DNA of 64,000 nt from assembly GCF_003584135.1 (NCBI RefSeq), contig NZ_QXFI01000026.1:62001-126000 (forward strand), written 5' to 3'. The position numbers and the translations under genes were made by a program. Below the pieces are notes generated by a model. It was not told the DNA's origin. It saw nothing but the letters and a program-made list of their open reading frames with translations, and did not search any database. The first letter of the stretch is position 1. Each line of letters begins with the position of its first letter. Positions 63,093 through 64,000 of this stretch are shown here, piece after piece. Source of the stretch: Flagellimonas pelagia. GTDB lineage: Bacteria; Bacteroidota; Bacteroidia; Flavobacteriales; Flavobacteriaceae.

Positions 63093-64000
63093 TAAAAAGA
63101 TTTAGTTTTTTCAACCATTGGGTTTTTCTGTCCAGAACGAAGATGTCCAAAAATAGAAATAAAAATCCAGCAGCAAGGAACCATTGGAATTGATCCTTGT
63201 ATTCCGCGAACTGCTTGGCCTCAAACTCGGTCTTGTCCATCCTGTTCAGTTGTTCCTTGATGTATTCCACGGCCTCGTCGGTGTTGGAACCATCAATATA
63301 TTCCCCATTGCCCCTTTCGGCAATGTCGGTAAGAATGGCCTCGTTCAATTTGGTGATGACCACTTCCCCCTGATTGTCTTTTTTCAGGCTTTCCACAATA
63401 CCATTTCTTTTGATGGGAATCGGTGCACCTTTCGCCTTTCCCACCCCAATGGTGAAGATCCGGATGCCATTTTGGGTAGCATTTTCAACTGCCGCCGTTG
63501 TGGAACTTTCAGAGTGATCCTCCCCATCGGAAACAATGAAAAGTACCCTATTGGTCTGTTGGGAATCATCATAATAGGTGCTTGCCAGATCAATGGCTGC
63601 ATCAATGGCTGTCCCTTGGGAGGAAAGCATGTCGGTGTTCATGCTCTGCAAAAACATTTTGGCCGCCCCATAGTCCGTGGTGATCGGAAGTTGCGGATAT
63701 GCTTGCCCGGCATAGGCAATGATACCGATACGGTCACTTGCCAGTTGGTTGATGATTTCGGAAACAATTCGTTTTGCTTTTTCCAATCGGTTGGGGGCAA
63801 TATCCTCGGCCAACATACTTTTGGACACATCGATTGCGAAAACAATATCGACCCCTTCCCGTTTTACCGTCTCTAATTTGGTTCCTATCTTGGGGTTCAC
63901 AAGTCCAAGGATCAAAAAGGAAAGCCCCGCCAAGAGGAAAGCCAATTTAACCGCTGATTTGAAACTGGAACGATTAGGTGCCAAACGCCTGAGCAATTTG
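63073..64000 (-). CDS. batB: BatB-like VWA domain membrane protein, 5' end beyond the window
   Basis: The visible part (309 codons including stop) starts mid-protein at KLLRRLAPNRSSFK, so the gene continues past 64000; the TTG at 63996 is not taken as a start. A membrane helix (LAFLLAGLSFLILGLV) precedes the VWA domain with an intact MIDAS motif DVSKSM (D-x-S-x-S) and ISDGEDHSE. A second membrane helix (FQWFLAAGFLFLFLDIFVL) is near the C-terminus. This is the BatB arrangement; batA and moxR would be expected beyond the window. Confidence 0.88.
   Translation of the reverse strand, partial: KLLRRLAPNRSSFKSAVKLAFLLAGLSFLILGLVNPKIGTKLETVKREGVDIVFAIDVSKSMLAEDIAPNRLEKAKRIVSEIINQLASDRIGIIAYAGQAYPQLPITTDYGAAKMFLQSMNTDMLSSQGTAIDAAIDLASTYYDDSQQTNRVLFIVSDGEDHSESSTTAAVENATQNGIRIFTIGVGKAKGAPIPIKRNGIVESLKKDNQGEVVITKLNEAILTDIAERGNGEYIDGSNTDEAVEYIKEQLNRMDKTEFEAKQFAEYKDQFQWFLAAGFLFLFLDIFVLDRKTQWLKKLNLFNEHDDD

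Overview
The window looks like chromosome of a marine Flavobacteriaceae (Bacteroidota). I infer a Muricauda/Allomuricauda/Flagellimonas-like relative from gene content and protein style, not from any database search. Supporting signs are promoters of the Bacteroidota type (TTTG, about 19 nt, TAnnTTTG), a BatB-C-D-E aerotolerance cluster, an OmpA protein with thrombospondin type 3 repeats, an IPExxxVDY-family gene beside pyruvate kinase, and weak Shine-Dalgarno sequences.

Layout. 1-10.4 kb: housekeeping and stress genes (deacylase fragment, Fe-S uracil-DNA glycosylase, AhpD-like and OsmC-like redox proteins, a YhhN membrane enzyme, recJ, an MFS pump, an LpxH-like hydrolase in a cluster with an unlisted 29-residue membrane peptide and an enoyl-CoA hydratase, a MATE pump, a GNAT enzyme, a universal stress protein). 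10.45-11.03 kb: tRNA-Ala(GGC) followed by a small GIY-YIG nuclease gene lying between altered copies of the tRNA 3' half. 11-22.2 kb: CPBP protease, SDR, AddB-like nuclease, ompA, kbl, AddA-like helicase, Mn-type superoxide dismutase. 22.2-25.8 kb: an accessory island with a chimeric lipoprotein carrying a C-terminal HExxH domain, a second small lipoprotein, and a headless 3' fragment related to the latter. It is bracketed by three same-strand copies of what looks like a small-RNA gene. 25.8-34.6 kb: purF, a PfkB kinase, RNase H and purN on the minus strand, then acpP, fabF, rnc, an IPExxxVDY gene and pyk on the plus strand. 34.6-37 kb: AraC regulator, a 51-residue peptide gene, an AhpD-like protein and a TetR regulator. 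37-42.3 kb: M16 protease, dinB, a CYTH protein and a second YhhN protein. 42.3-43.5 kb: two unrecognised AT-rich genes. 43.5-47.7 kb: PepSY-like protein, an exported M20 amidohydrolase, an AEC transporter and a Tat-exported aminotransferase. 47.8-54.7 kb: a five-gene RND efflux operon with a MarR/GbsR-type regulator first and a TetR regulator last. 54.7-59.6 kb: pheS with neighbours, beta-carbonic anhydrase and a SulP transporter. 59.6-64 kb: the Bat cluster, with batB running off the window.

How the genes work together. Carbonic anhydrase and SulP overlap by 4 nt and probably handle bicarbonate jointly. acpP and fabF are separated by an intrinsic terminator that would let carrier protein outnumber the synthase. 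The efflux operon carries its own regulators and an inverted repeat across its promoter. The novel-looking parts are (i) the three-copy small-RNA family on the minus strand at about 22.3, 22.5 and 25.7 kb, (ii) the chimeric lipoprotein module those copies surround, and (iii) the GIY-YIG unit that duplicates and reshapes the tRNA-Ala 3' half with GGCT-loop hairpins. No CRISPR array, rRNA, prophage or insertion sequence was seen.
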